The notes: a model not told the origin generated them from the letters alone. Counted from the stretch's first letter, positions 18,201 to 26,033 are shown. The stretch: DNA of 64,000 bases from Olleya sp. Bg11-27 (GCF_002831645.1 NZ_CP025117.1:1185514-1249513); one strand, 5' to 3'. Translations and numbers: made by a program.

Positions 18201-19271
18201 TTTAAACAGGATAACAATGGAGATGAAGATGGTGATGGTGTCTTAAATGGTGTAGATAATTGTATTTATACCGCTAATGCCGATCAAGCTGATGCGGATG
18301 GTGATGGTGTTGGGGATGTTTGTCAAGACACAGATAATGATGGTGTTTTGGATAGTGAAGATAATTGTATCAATACCGCTAATGCTGATCAAGCTGATGC
18401 AGATGGAAATGGTGTGGGAGATGTGTGTCAAGATGATGATGGTGATGGTGTGTTTGCAGATGTAGATAATTGTTTAGACATTGCTAATCCAGGCCAAGAA
18501 GACGTAAATGGTAATGGGATTGGAGATACTTGTGACACAAGTTATGCAAATGTTGATAATATTTCTTTAGAAATTATTTCAGAAACTTGTCAAGATCAAG
18601 ACAATGGAGTTGTTATCGTTCGTGTTAATGAAACTTTTGTAACATATATTGCTACTGTTGTTGGAAATGGAGTGAATTTGTCAGAGGTATTTACAACAAG
18701 CTCATTCACTTTTGAAGATCTTGCAGTAGGTTCTTATACTGTTTGCGTAACAGTGGATGGTACAACTTATGAGCAATGTTTTGAAATTAATATTGAGGAA
18801 GCAGATGTTATTGACTTACAAATTGTAAATAACAATAATGATTCTGGTATTACTTATATAGAAGTTAGTAGAGGTACCGCACCTTATACAGTTGTTTTTA
18901 ACGGAGAAGTAGTACAAATTACTAGTACTCCTAATTTTGAATTAGAACTTATTGGTTCTGGTGAATTAGAAATTAAAACAGCAAAAGCTTGTGAGGGAAC
19001 TTATAAAACATCGATTGAAAACACGTTTAATATAATAGCAAGTCCAAACCCAGTAATTAATAATCTTAAAATTACCTTACCAAACTCTGTTACTCAGTCA
19101 GAAATAGGGGTTCATGTTTTTGATGTCAATGGTAGATTGGTAATTGATAAAAATTACATGAGAGGTGGAGCGAATTTCATTGAGGTGCCTTTTTCGAATT
19201 TAAATAAAGGAATTTATTTTATTAAATTAGATGTCGATACTTCAGAGGTTTTTAAAATTATAAAAAAATAA
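15285..19271 (+). CDS. Large T9SS-secreted surface protein with beta-propeller, PA domain and thrombospondin type 3 repeats
   Basis: 1328 aa. A signal peptide or anchor (residues 1-25) is followed by a propeller region with BNR/sortilin-type repeats (W-x-x-x-x, GGVSGGLWKN, GDGVWKSEDAGVSW), interrupted at about 230-370 by a protease-associated (PA) insert containing GKIAVIRRGDCNFDDKV. Three Ca2+-binding thrombospondin type 3 repeats (DxDxDGxxDxxDNC type) span about 980-1085. A C-terminal T9SS type A sorting domain (about 1252-1328) begins SPNPVINNLKI and ends KGIYFIKLDVDTSEVFKIIKK-like. The sorting domain predicts secretion by PorSS and surface attachment. No catalytic residues are obvious, so it may be an adhesin or a protein-binding partner. 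A downstream lipoprotein starts 7 bp later. Confidence 0.9.
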   Translation: MKKKITILTLCVLGCVALFTLSGIDDVEIIEQTETRNIHKQNLESSPFKDVLKLSKPERRAAGLTPNKYYEQEWELTMNPILGRPTAENLKQIKADQQLKRQAFLASGRVPGDGIDTDWLERGPNNVGGRTRAIMFDPNDTTNETLFAGGVSGGLWKNTNISNEDSSWIRVDIDGNLAVSCITYDPNNTNVFYLGTGESYVSGDVNGDGVWKSEDAGVSWTKVFGGISGPTTFESASNITINSPASIAGDFLSYPTVAFGTETLVVLTADLILANDTSLADPVLGCTTFGGDATGKIAVIRRGDCNFDDKVRFAEDAGAIGVIMMNNVAGTPIPMGGDDATITIPSVMISKEDGDLLEAAILSGVTNGALNPSTDTFTGNLVPGIQFVNDIKVRDNAGVSEVFVAAGDSFYSAANATTYLTGPEFGLYKSTDEGVSWSELSLPLTVDGNKHCPNDIEIGADNKLWVSTTNSTIFGDGGGEVLSSMDGSTFTMSHTVTDASRTQIAVSQSDPSILYILAQGSGTDPVIMEKTIDGFVTTTSMSLPNDVDTGIDANDFTRGQAYYDLMLEVDPNNDQIIYAGGIDLFKSSDAGDAWDQISKWSNNNILSGLNKPLVHADQHAMTFANGSSTIMAFGNDGGVYYSGNDGVAIGSRNKDFNTSQFYSVGVAPTTAFAGDYFAGGLQDNGTQLFEDANTTQADASQEAYGGDGAYTFFDQDGTDQYFVRNYVYNSGVNVYNFATNTNVVINNETESNGAFINPQALDSNLDILYSNYSSGANSIIRRYSGIKSSSTLEETDITDPEMDSTPTAFTVSPYTTTTSTLLVGTILGDIFLVENADGATPTFTELDLSNVIVGSVSDLEFGTSEDEIFLTIHNYGVQSIWYTNDGGAVWQEKEGDLPDMPVKTILQNPLNTNEVIIGTDLGVWSTNNFADASPNWNQAFNGMTNVKVTDLDLRDDNMVFAATYGRGIFSGEFKQDNNGDEDGDGVLNGVDNCIYTANADQADADGDGVGDVCQDTDNDGVLDSEDNCINTANADQADADGNGVGDVCQDDDGDGVFADVDNCLDIANPGQEDVNGNGIGDTCDTSYANVDNISLEIISETCQDQDNGVVIVRVNETFVTYIATVVGNGVNLSEVFTTSSFTFEDLAVGSYTVCVTVDGTTYEQCFEINIEEADVIDLQIVNNNNDSGITYIEVSRGTAPYTVVFNGEVVQITSTPNFELELIGSGELEIKTAKACEGTYKTSIENTFNIIASPNPVINNLKITLPNSVTQSEIGVHVFDVNGRLVIDKNYMRGGANFIEVPFSNLNKGIYFIKLDVDTSEVFKIIKK
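18222..18540 (+). repeat. Internal coding repeats (thrombospondin type 3)
   Basis: Three successive units of about 105 bp. The first two share nearly identical DNA around GCTAATGC-GATCAAGCTGATGC (18273 and 18379), showing a recent internal duplication. The encoded motif is DxDxDGVxDxxDNCxxxANxDQxDxDxDGxGD, a Ca2+-binding stalk. Confidence 0.85.
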
Positions 19272-19278
19272 AAAAAAT

Positions 19279-19983
19279 ATGAATAAGTTAATAAAAGTAA
19301 TACCTATAGTATTATCCGCATTAGTGTTTGTGGCTTGTGGCGGAAGTGATGATGGAGGCGGTGAGGCAGCTCCTGTCCCTAATACAGCACCAACAGCTGT
19401 ATCAAATTTAGTTTATCCTAGTTCGAATTTATTATGTATCGATACTACTATTTTATTTGATTGGTCCGCCGCTAACGATGTTGATAATGATGTTGTGAAT
19501 TATAGATTGACAGTAGCGAGAGATAGAAATCAAACTGATATTGTTGAGCAAATAACGACAACCAGCACGACAAGGTCAATAACATTAGATCCAGCAACAG
19601 CTTATTATTGGAATGTCGTTGCGTTTGATGGCGAAGATGAAGCGGAAGCATCGCCAACCCTGGCGTTTTATACGGAGGGTGCAGGAGTTGTAAATTATGC
19701 GCCATTTGCGGCCTCTATAAATGCACCAGCATTAGATGTTTTTTTAGATTCAGGACTAACTACATTAGATTGGACTGGGAGTGATGTTGATACTAATGAT
19801 ACGTTAACATACGATTTGTTTTTTGGAGAGACTGCTGATCCTGTTTTAGTGCAATCAGGTCTAACAACCTCTACCTTTGATGTTACAACAGTAGCTGCTA
19901 CAACATATTATTGGAGAGTAGATACAACAGATGATAGTGATGTAAAAAGTATTGGACAAGTTTGGTCGTTTAGCACAAACTAA
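19279..19983 (+). CDS. Lipoprotein with two fibronectin type III-like domains
   Basis: 234 aa. The lipobox ALVFVACGG puts the lipidated Cys at residue 20, followed by SDDGGGE, an acidic surface-export type signal common in Bacteroidetes. Two fibronectin-III-like domains follow (about 38-130 and 140-232). Each has a T-x-L-x-W or FDWSAANDVDNDV strand and an AYYWNVVAFDG / TYYWRVDTTDD strand, so they look like a tandem duplication. It starts 7 bp after the T9SS protein, so the two are co-transcribed and probably associate at the cell surface. Its terminator extends into the end of the convergent dxs gene. No enzymatic motif is present. Confidence 0.85.
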   Translation: MNKLIKVIPIVLSALVFVACGGSDDGGGEAAPVPNTAPTAVSNLVYPSSNLLCIDTTILFDWSAANDVDNDVVNYRLTVARDRNQTDIVEQITTTSTTRSITLDPATAYYWNVVAFDGEDEAEASPTLAFYTEGAGVVNYAPFAASINAPALDVFLDSGLTTLDWTGSDVDTNDTLTYDLFFGETADPVLVQSGLTTSTFDVTTVAATTYYWRVDTTDDSDVKSIGQVWSFSTN

Positions 19984-20008
19984 GAACATGTTAAGTTATA
20001 AATATAAA

Positions 20009-20042
20009 TGGCAGACTAATTTTTTAGTCTGTCATTTTTTTT
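20009..20042 (+). terminator. Terminator overlapping the 3' end of dxs
   Basis: Stem GCAGACTAA/TTAGTCTGT with eight T after it on the plus strand ends the lipoprotein transcript. The hairpin contains the last codons and the stop codon of the convergent dxs gene. Confidence 0.8.
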
Positions 20043-21796
20043 AGAAATAAACCCAAACTTATTGGGTCTAACCCCATAGATTCCTGTAACTCTAGGACAG
20101 TACCATGTTCTATAAATTGATCCGAAATACCTTTTCTAATCAACTTATTCTTATAGTTGTGTGTCGCTGAAAATTCAGCAATAGCACTACCAAAACCACC
20201 AATAATTGAAGCGTCTTCAATGGTGATTATAGTATCATGAGATTTAAAGACCTCATGAAGCATTGCTATGTCCAAAGGCTTTATAAAACGTAGGTCATAG
20301 TGTGAGAAAGCAGTCATGTCTTCCAATAAATCAAAAGCTTCCGTTATATTTTTAGCAATACTTCCTATAGATACTATTGCGATTTTAGTTCCTTTTTTAA
20401 GACGTTGACCTTTTCCTATTTCAATTTTAGAAAATGGTTGCTGCCAATCTAAAGTTGTACCACGTCCTCTAGGATATCTAATAGCGATAGGTTGTTCTAA
20501 TCCCAATTGTGCAGTATACATAATGTTTCGTAGCTCAATTTCATTTCTGGGTGCAAACAAGATGAGGTTTGGTACGCATCGTAAATAAGCGATGTCGTAA
20601 ACACCATGATGTGTTGCACCATCTTCTCCTACTAAACCAGCGCGATCTAAACAGAATATAACAGACAGGTTTTGTAAAGCAACATCATGTATAACTTGGT
20701 CGTAAGCACGTTGTAAAAAGGTGGAGTAGATATTGCAAAAAGGAATCATGCCTTGAGTGGCTAATCCAGCAGCAAAAGTAACCGCATGTTGTTCTGCAAT
20801 ACCGACATCAAAAGCACGCTCAGGCATTTGCTCCATCATATATTTTAAAGAACTACCTGTCGGCATGGCAGGAGTAATTCCAATAATTTTTTCGTTTTGT
20901 TTTGCTAACTCAACGATGGTGTGCCCAAAAACATCTTGATATTTAGGTGGTTGTTTTATGTCTGATTTTGGGTTTAGTTCCCCTGTGTCTTTATTAAATT
21001 TTCCAGGCGCATGGTAAGTAACTTGATTTTCTTCTGCTTGACGTAACCCTTTGCCTTTAGTTGTAATAACGTGCAGGAATTTTGGTCCTTTAACCTTTTT
21101 TAGTCGTTCAAGTTCTGAAATTAAAAGCGGTAAATCATGACCATCTATTGGTCCAGAATAATCAAAATTTAAAGCTTCAAAAATATTGTCTTGCTTTTCT
21201 GTGCCTTTTTTTACGTTAGTTAAATATTGTTTTAACGCACCAACACTTGGGTCAATACCAATAGCATTGTCGTTTAAAATAACCAAGAGGTTGGCATCTG
21301 TAACTCCTGCGTGATTTAAGCCTTCAAAAGCCATTCCGCTAGCTATAGAGGCATCTCCAATTACAGCAATATGTTGTGTGTCAAAATCACCTTTTAAATT
21401 AGAAGCAATTGCCATACCTAAGGCAGCCGAAATAGAGGTAGAGGAGTGACCAACACCAAAAGTGTCAAACGGACTCTCTGATCTGTTAGGAAAACCACTT
21501 AGGCCTCCAAGTTGTCTATTACTTTCAAAATTATCGCGTCTACCGGTTAATATTTTATGCCCATAGGCTTGATGTCCAACGTCCCAAACGAGTTGGTCTT
21601 TTGGTGTGTTGAATACATAATGTAAAGCAATAGTTAGTTCGATTACGCCAAGACTAGCACCTAAATGCCCTTCTTTAGTGGCGACGATATTAATTATAAA
21701 AGCACGTAGCTCTATAGCCAGAATAGGTAAATCGTCTTGTTTTAATAAGCGAAGTTGTTCTGGAGAATCAATGGTATGTAAGAGTTTGTTTTGCAC
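20024..21796 (-). CDS. dxs: 1-deoxy-D-xylulose-5-phosphate synthase
   Basis: 590 aa cytoplasmic enzyme, the first step of the MEP isoprenoid pathway: pyruvate plus glyceraldehyde-3-phosphate to DXP, using thiamine diphosphate. Features include the N-terminal GHLGASLG and WDVGHQAYGHK, the thiamine-binding GDASIASGMAFEGLNHAG with a later NDN (about 147-177), and the transketolase-like DVGIAEQHAVTFAAGLA with its catalytic Glu. The length fits the shorter Bacteroidetes form (E. coli has 620). The start codon is GTG at 21796, with a perfect -7 box only 4 bp upstream, which suggests a leaderless mRNA. A polyprenyl synthetase of the same broad pathway is encoded at 34.7 kb. Confidence 0.96.
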   Translation of the reverse strand: MQNKLLHTIDSPEQLRLLKQDDLPILAIELRAFIINIVATKEGHLGASLGVIELTIALHYVFNTPKDQLVWDVGHQAYGHKILTGRRDNFESNRQLGGLSGFPNRSESPFDTFGVGHSSTSISAALGMAIASNLKGDFDTQHIAVIGDASIASGMAFEGLNHAGVTDANLLVILNDNAIGIDPSVGALKQYLTNVKKGTEKQDNIFEALNFDYSGPIDGHDLPLLISELERLKKVKGPKFLHVITTKGKGLRQAEENQVTYHAPGKFNKDTGELNPKSDIKQPPKYQDVFGHTIVELAKQNEKIIGITPAMPTGSSLKYMMEQMPERAFDVGIAEQHAVTFAAGLATQGMIPFCNIYSTFLQRAYDQVIHDVALQNLSVIFCLDRAGLVGEDGATHHGVYDIAYLRCVPNLILFAPRNEIELRNIMYTAQLGLEQPIAIRYPRGRGTTLDWQQPFSKIEIGKGQRLKKGTKIAIVSIGSIAKNITEAFDLLEDMTAFSHYDLRFIKPLDIAMLHEVFKSHDTIITIEDASIIGGFGSAIAEFSATHNYKNKLIRKGISDQFIEHGTVLELQESMGLDPISLGLFLKKMTD

Positions 21797-21800
21797 TTAG

Positions 21801-21808
21801 CAAAAATA
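21801..21808 (-). promoter_or_regulatory. -7 promoter box immediately before the dxs GTG start
   Basis: TATTTTTG on the minus strand matches TAnnTTTG exactly and ends 4 bp before the GTG start. No clear -33 TTG is seen at the usual distance. Confidence 0.5.
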
Positions 21809-21815
21809 CAAGATT

Positions 21816-22814
21816 TTATTCTTCTTCTGTATTAAATATTATGGGTAAAGCATATAGTGAAGCAACGGTTTGACCATCTTTTTTAGCAGGAATAAGTTTT
21901 GGTAGTTTTTGTATTACTCGAGCTACTTCTAAGTCTAAAGATTTATGATGAGATTTGATATTAATTATTTTTATTTCTCCATTTTTTTGAATTTCGAAAT
22001 TCACATAAATGCGCTGCTTTCCTTTTAGTTCAAGATCAACCTTTGATGGATTGATAAAATTGGTTTTTACAAATTGATTTAATTCTGATTCAAAACGTTT
22101 TCTACCATCTTCTTTTGATAGTGTATCCAGTGTTTCTTGAAATGCAGGGTATTGGTCAACATTGACTAAAGTATAGGCTTTAGTAGTGGTGTGATCTATA
22201 ATTGATATCTCTCCTTCAATATCTAAAGCGTGGGCTTCAGTTTTTATTGAGTCTATTTTTACTGGGTCGGGAGGACTTATTAGTTCTCCAGTAGTTACCA
22301 TATTGGCAATCATGACACCAGTAATAGGACGACGTCGTGTAGGAAGAACTGTTGTTGGTTTTAATATTTTCTTTTTACTACTAGTACTATCTGAATTTTT
22401 TGGCGGGGCTAAATCACCTACTATATCAATAACTCTATTGTTTAACGTGTCTACAATTTCAATACTATCAATCTTTTGTGGTGTTCCGTTTTTTGAAGAA
22501 CAACTAAAAAGAGATGTTCCCATGATTATCAAAGTAGCTAAAAAGAATGATTTATAAACACTATGTTTTTGATGAATTAAGCTTAGCGGAATTCTTAAGT
22601 TTATTGAGTCCAATTGTGTTTGCTTAATATGCCCACAAATACGTTGGTCTTTGTTTTCTTGTAAAAAATCTTGAATTTGATAGCTGTCCATTTTAGTGAA
22701 ATCAACAACCGTTTTGTTGCAAGAGCCACAAAAACGACCTTTGTCCTGCGGTGTCATGGTATCCCAACCTTCATGACAAGGTTTTGGAATTTTAATTGAA
22801 TAATAGTTACCCAT
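21816..22814 (-). CDS. TonB-like energy transducer family protein with N-terminal Cys motif
   Basis: 332 aa. Residues 1-60 are cytoplasmic and carry a conserved Bacteroidetes Cys motif: C-x3-W-x2-M in PKPCHEGWDTM, then GRFCGSCNKTVVDFT and a later RICGH, which could bind a metal. One hydrophobic segment (about 85-105, ending in SLFSCSS) anchors it. A Pro/Lys/Asp-rich periplasmic linker leads to a TonB C-terminal domain (about 235-325) with GEIKIINIKSHHKSLDLEVARVIQKLPK. The C-terminal domain should contact TonB boxes of outer-membrane receptors. The mixture of Cys motif and TonB domain is seen in other Flavobacteria. It ends 19 bp before the dxs start on the same strand. Which receptor it serves is unknown. 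Confidence 0.85.
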   Translation of the reverse strand: MGNYYSIKIPKPCHEGWDTMTPQDKGRFCGSCNKTVVDFTKMDSYQIQDFLQENKDQRICGHIKQTQLDSINLRIPLSLIHQKHSVYKSFFLATLIIMGTSLFSCSSKNGTPQKIDSIEIVDTLNNRVIDIVGDLAPPKNSDSTSSKKKILKPTTVLPTRRRPITGVMIANMVTTGELISPPDPVKIDSIKTEAHALDIEGEISIIDHTTTKAYTLVNVDQYPAFQETLDTLSKEDGRKRFESELNQFVKTNFINPSKVDLELKGKQRIYVNFEIQKNGEIKIINIKSHHKSLDLEVARVIQKLPKLIPAKKDGQTVASLYALPIIFNTEEE

Positions 22815-22879
22815 CGTGTCGGTTTTATTGATAGTATCAAAAGTCTTGCCGAATTGGTTGTAAGCAAGCGTTTTATAAT

Positions 22880-22919
22880 AAAAAAAAGGAAACTATTTGT
22901 AAAAAAATAATTTCCTTTA
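22880..22919 (-). terminator. Intrinsic terminator after the 109-aa lipoprotein gene
   Basis: Stem AAAGGAAA/TTTCCTTT around an 18-base A+T-rich loop with a T run on the minus strand, 22 bp after the stop codon. Confidence 0.7.
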
Positions 22920-22941
22920 AAGATATTTTGTAGTCTGAAAT

Positions 22942-23271
22942 TTACTCCATTCCCATAGCTTTTGCCACATCTGGGCAAGAAGCTGTAACTAAAGCTTTCA
23001 TTTTTTCTCCGAATGCTTTTTTTTCTTCAGCAGTCATTGCATCTTCTTTCTTTTTCATTTCTCCATCTGGATCGATACACTTCTGGAACTCTTCCATTGC
23101 TTTTGTGTATGCTGCGATATCCATTGAAGCAGGGTCTTCTTTCATTTTTTTTGTTAATTCAGTAATGTCAGAAGAACAGTCGCAAAAACGTTTTGCTGTT
23201 TCTTCTTCAGGTGTACCTGCACAAGACATAATAGTTACTGCTATTCCTGCTAATAATAATTTGATTTTCAT
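22942..23271 (-). CDS. Small helical lipoprotein of unknown function
   Basis: 109 aa. The lipobox AVTIMSC puts the lipidated Cys at residue 17. The mature part is short and charged, predicted helical, with four further cysteines (RFCDCSSD, FQKCIDP and TASCPDV) that could form two disulfides in the periplasm. Lys, Glu and Met are abundant. It is transcribed alone, divergent from tadA, with a -7 box TATATTTG at 23294-23301 and its own terminator. I do not recognise a named family. Similar small Cys-containing lipoproteins are common in marine Flavobacteria. Confidence 0.8.
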   Translation of the reverse strand: MKIKLLLAGIAVTIMSCAGTPEEETAKRFCDCSSDITELTKKMKEDPASMDIAAYTKAMEEFQKCIDPDGEMKKKEDAMTAEEKKAFGEKMKALVTASCPDVAKAMGME

Positions 23272-23293
23272 TTATTTGAAATTTAAGTTGGAA

Positions 23294-23301
23294 TCAAATA
23301 T
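23294..23301 (-). promoter_or_regulatory. -7 promoter box of the small lipoprotein gene
   Basis: TATATTTG on the minus strand matches TAnnTTTG, leaving a conventional leader of about 20 bases before the ATG at 23271. Confidence 0.5.
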
Positions 23302-23321
23302 ATGATTTTCTTAATTAGTTG

Positions 23322-23329
23322 TAAGTTTG
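23322..23329 (+). promoter_or_regulatory. -7 promoter box immediately before tadA
   Basis: TAAGTTTG matches TAnnTTTG and ends 5 bp before the chosen ATG at 23335. It supports that start over the upstream in-frame ATG at 23302 and predicts a leaderless mRNA. Confidence 0.5.
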
Positions 23330-23334
23330 AAATT

Positions 23335-23784
23335 ATGATAAATCCATTCGACGATACTTATTTTATGAAAAAAGCACTTCAGGAAGCTGAAGAAGCTTTT
23401 GATAAAGGCGAAATTCCAGTAGGTGCTGTAATTGTTATTAAAGACCGTATTATTGCTAGAGCGCATAATTTAACAGAGCTTCTAAATGATGTGACTGCAC
23501 ATGCCGAAATGCAAGCGATTACTGCTGCTGCTAATTTTTTAGGTGGTAAATATTTAAAAGATTGTACGTTATATGTGACTTTAGAACCTTGTCAAATGTG
23601 TGCTGGTGCTTTGTATTGGAGTCAGATTTCTAAAATAATATATGGGGCAAGAGATGACGAACGAGGTTGTATTGCGTTAAATACTAAACTACATCCTAAA
23701 ACTAAAATGAAAGGTGGTGTGCTGGCAGAAGAAGCGTCAGCATTATTAAAACGTTTTTTTATCCAAAAACGAAACTTGAATTAG
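23335..23784 (+). CDS. tadA: tRNA-specific adenosine deaminase
   Basis: 149 aa cytoplasmic enzyme that converts adenosine 34 of tRNA-Arg(ACG) to inosine. The zinc site is clear: H56-A-E58 and P-C86-x2-C89. The ALYWSQISKIIYGARDDERGC block is typical of TadA rather than other cytidine-deaminase-fold enzymes. I start at M-I-N-P-F-D-D-T-Y-F; the upstream extension is hydrophobic and unlike TadA, and a -7 box lies right before this ATG. It is divergent from the small lipoprotein gene. A conserved-looking structured element follows at 23806-23912. Confidence 0.95.
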   Translation: MINPFDDTYFMKKALQEAEEAFDKGEIPVGAVIVIKDRIIARAHNLTELLNDVTAHAEMQAITAAANFLGGKYLKDCTLYVTLEPCQMCAGALYWSQISKIIYGARDDERGCIALNTKLHPKTKMKGGVLAEEASALLKRFFIQKRNLN

Positions 23785-23805
23785 GAGACTGTTTTTTAGC
23801 ATAGT

Positions 23806-23912
23806 GCATTAGGGATAGTAACGACATCCTTTTTGTTTTATTAAAAAAACAAAATGATACAGTGGATAGCGCGACGTTTTGTAGCGTTTTGCGGAAAAGG
23901 GGAATGCCCAAA
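23806..23912 (+). ncRNA. Structured element downstream of tadA, resembling a recurrent flavobacterial non-coding element
   Basis: This stretch contains GGGATAGTAACGACATCC, a hairpin TTTTGTTTT/AAAACAAAA, then GATACAGTGGATAGCGCGACG, a second small hairpin GCGCGACG/CGTTTTGCG-like, and a final GGGGAATGCCCA. The block pattern (gggat.gtaacg.catcc, agtggatagc.cgac, gcccaaa) is one I recall from many Flavobacteria intergenic regions, usually without annotation, and it may correspond to the Flavo-1 RNA family. That match is from memory and unverified. The strand is assigned by the recalled orientation. Confidence 0.45.
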
Positions 23913-23918
23913 CCTAAA

Positions 23919-24158
23919 TTAAAGTTTACGTCTATCGCCTTCTTTTTTACGCATGTCCTCTATCTTTTCTTTTGTTAAAATGTATTCATTAGCATCGCGA
24001 TCTTTCCATCTGTGGTAAGTGAATAATGGGATAACCACAAAAAACAAACCTAGCACACCAAAACCTATTAATTTTTGTGCATAATCTACATTTAACCAAT
24101 AGCCACAAATAATACTAGTAACTGAAGCGATAAAAGCAAGCGCGATAAGGTATTTCAT
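23919..24158 (-). CDS. Small two-helix membrane protein
   Basis: 79 aa. Two hydrophobic segments (about residues 2-22 and 31-49) are followed by a strongly charged C-terminal tail (TKEKIEDMRKKEGDRRKL) that should face the cytoplasm. No family is recognised; small proteins of this shape are widespread in Flavobacteria. It starts 14 bp after the ClC channel stop codon on the same strand, so the two are almost certainly co-transcribed. Its stop codon is only about 6 bp from the structured element on its 3' side. Confidence 0.75.
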   Translation of the reverse strand: MKYLIALAFIASVTSIICGYWLNVDYAQKLIGFGVLGLFFVVIPLFTYHRWKDRDANEYILTKEKIEDMRKKEGDRRKL

Positions 24159-24172
24159 TTTTGATATGTTTT

Positions 24173-25963
24173 TTAAGATTTTGTAAAATTAATTAATTGC
24201 CGCCTGTAAGCGGTTAATAATTTAGATTTTGATATAAACCCAACATACTTCCCGTTTTGTACAACCGGTAAATTCCAAGCACTACTATCTTGAAATTTTT
24301 TCATGATATCTACCATTTTATCATGTTCTAGGTCAATTATTTCTGGCGGGTTTTGCATGACGTCCATGGCAAGAACTTCTTTATATAACGTTTGATCAAA
24401 CATTATAGGACGAATATCATCTAATAAGATGATCCCTTTTAATGTTTTAAACTCTTCGTCAATGACAGGGAAAATGTTTCGACTAGATTTGACAACTGCT
24501 TTATGTACAATTTGTCCTAAATCCATGGTTTGATAAATGGGAACAAAATTAGTCTCGATAACTTTATCTATATCCATTAAAGTTAGTACGGCGTGGTCTT
24601 TGTCATGTGTGATAAGTTCTCCTCTACGTCCTAATTCCATGGTATATACAGAATGCAAGTTGAAATATTTTGTGATACTAAATGAAATAGTAGCGGTTAA
24701 CATTAACGGAATAAACAATTCGTAGCCGCCTGTTACTTCTGCTATCAAGAAAATGGCTGTTAATGGAGCGTGTAATACTCCAGCCATTAATCCTGCCATT
24801 CCTACTAATGTGAAATTACTTTCTGAAACTTGATTTTTAAAGAAACCTATGTTGTTTATTATTTTTGCAATACAGTTTCCCATAATACTTCCCATAAATA
24901 GTGTTGGTGCAAAAATACCTCCAACACCTCCTGCTCCAAATGTAAGGGCGCTAGCAATAATTTTAAAAAAGACTAAGCCTGCTAATAATGCGATAACGAC
25001 CCAAATGTTTGTAAGGTCCATTTGTAGGAAGTTGTTTTCTAAAGCTTTTTCTGGGTTTCCGGCAATTAGGTTGTTAATGACAGAAAAACCTTCTCCATAT
25101 AAAGGAGGTATGAAATATACTAGAATTCCGATGCAAGATCCGCCAACTACTATTTTTTTGAAAGGTGAATTTAATCGGTCGAATAATTTTTGAATCCGTT
25201 CGTAGATTTCTGTAAAATATATAGAAGTTATTGCTGAACAAATACCTAAAATAGCATAGAAAGGGACATCTGAAATAGTAAACTTATCCTCTATTCTAAA
25301 AGGCAATAGTACATCACCTCCAAGAAAAAAGTAAGAGGTTAAAATAGCCGATAATGACGCTAATAAAAGTGGCAGCATGGAGGCGATAGTTAAGTCTAAA
25401 CTAAAGACCTCAATCGCGAAAATTATTGCTGCAATAGGGGCTTTAAATATGGAGGACAATGCTCCTGCTGCTGCACAACCAATTAATAAACTTCTGGTTG
25501 TTTGGTTCATGTGAAACATTCGGGCAATGTTTGAGCTAATTGCAGCGCCTGTTGCTACCGATGGGCCTTCTAACCCGACTGAGCCTCCAAAACCTATAGT
25601 AATGGGAGCTGTTAGAAGCGAACCAAACATTTGATAACGTTTCATAATCCCTTTTCGTTTTGAAATAGAAAAAAGTGTCGAAGGAATCCCGTGACTTACT
25701 TTGCCTTTAACGACATATTTTATGACCAGATGCACAAGGGTAAACCCTACAATGGGAAATAAAAAATAAAATGCAGTATGATAATATTTAACTAATCGAC
25801 CTTCTAATAAATGTTGTATAAAATGCGTGAGATTTTTTAATACAACAGCGCCAATACCAGAAGTGAAACCAACCAGTATGCTAAGCATATATACAAATTG
25901 TCTTTGTGATATATGCTTAGCTCTCCAGATTAAAATACGTTTTAATATAGTATGTTTTGGCAT
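24173..25963 (-). CDS. ClC-family chloride channel or transporter with CBS domains
   Basis: 596 aa inner-membrane protein. Conserved anion-path motifs are present: SHGIP (89-93 region), GSVGLEGPSVATG with the gating glutamate E132, and GAGGVGGIFAPTLFMGS later. The gating Glu is what makes many bacterial ClCs H+/Cl- exchangers, so exchange is likely. After about 11 hydrophobic segments, residues about 455-585 form two CBS domains (LVTHDKDHAVLTLMD... and VLAMDVMQNPPEIIDLEHD) that may sense adenine nucleotides. A small membrane protein gene follows 14 bp downstream. A -7 box lies 4 bp before the ATG. Confidence 0.93.
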   Translation of the reverse strand: MPKHTILKRILIWRAKHISQRQFVYMLSILVGFTSGIGAVVLKNLTHFIQHLLEGRLVKYYHTAFYFLFPIVGFTLVHLVIKYVVKGKVSHGIPSTLFSISKRKGIMKRYQMFGSLLTAPITIGFGGSVGLEGPSVATGAAISSNIARMFHMNQTTRSLLIGCAAAGALSSIFKAPIAAIIFAIEVFSLDLTIASMLPLLLASLSAILTSYFFLGGDVLLPFRIEDKFTISDVPFYAILGICSAITSIYFTEIYERIQKLFDRLNSPFKKIVVGGSCIGILVYFIPPLYGEGFSVINNLIAGNPEKALENNFLQMDLTNIWVVIALLAGLVFFKIIASALTFGAGGVGGIFAPTLFMGSIMGNCIAKIINNIGFFKNQVSESNFTLVGMAGLMAGVLHAPLTAIFLIAEVTGGYELFIPLMLTATISFSITKYFNLHSVYTMELGRRGELITHDKDHAVLTLMDIDKVIETNFVPIYQTMDLGQIVHKAVVKSSRNIFPVIDEEFKTLKGIILLDDIRPIMFDQTLYKEVLAMDVMQNPPEIIDLEHDKMVDIMKKFQDSSAWNLPVVQNGKYVGFISKSKLLTAYRRQLINFTKS

Positions 25964-25967
25964 ACCC

Positions 25968-25975
25968 CAAAATTA
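25968..25975 (-). promoter_or_regulatory. -7 promoter box immediately before the ClC gene
   Basis: TAATTTTG on the minus strand ends 4 bp before the ATG. A second match, TAGATTTG, lies 2 bp further upstream, so the true start site needs mapping. Confidence 0.45.
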
Positions 25976-26033
25976 GTCAAATCTATAGTATGTTTTATAT
26001 TATTGTAAGGATTGTTTTAAGTCTTTTCCTAAA

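Noticed and set aside
22754-22978. 74-aa ORF overlapping the TonB-like gene
   Set aside because: It lies in another frame of a secure gene and of the terminator, and its translation has no signal or domain.
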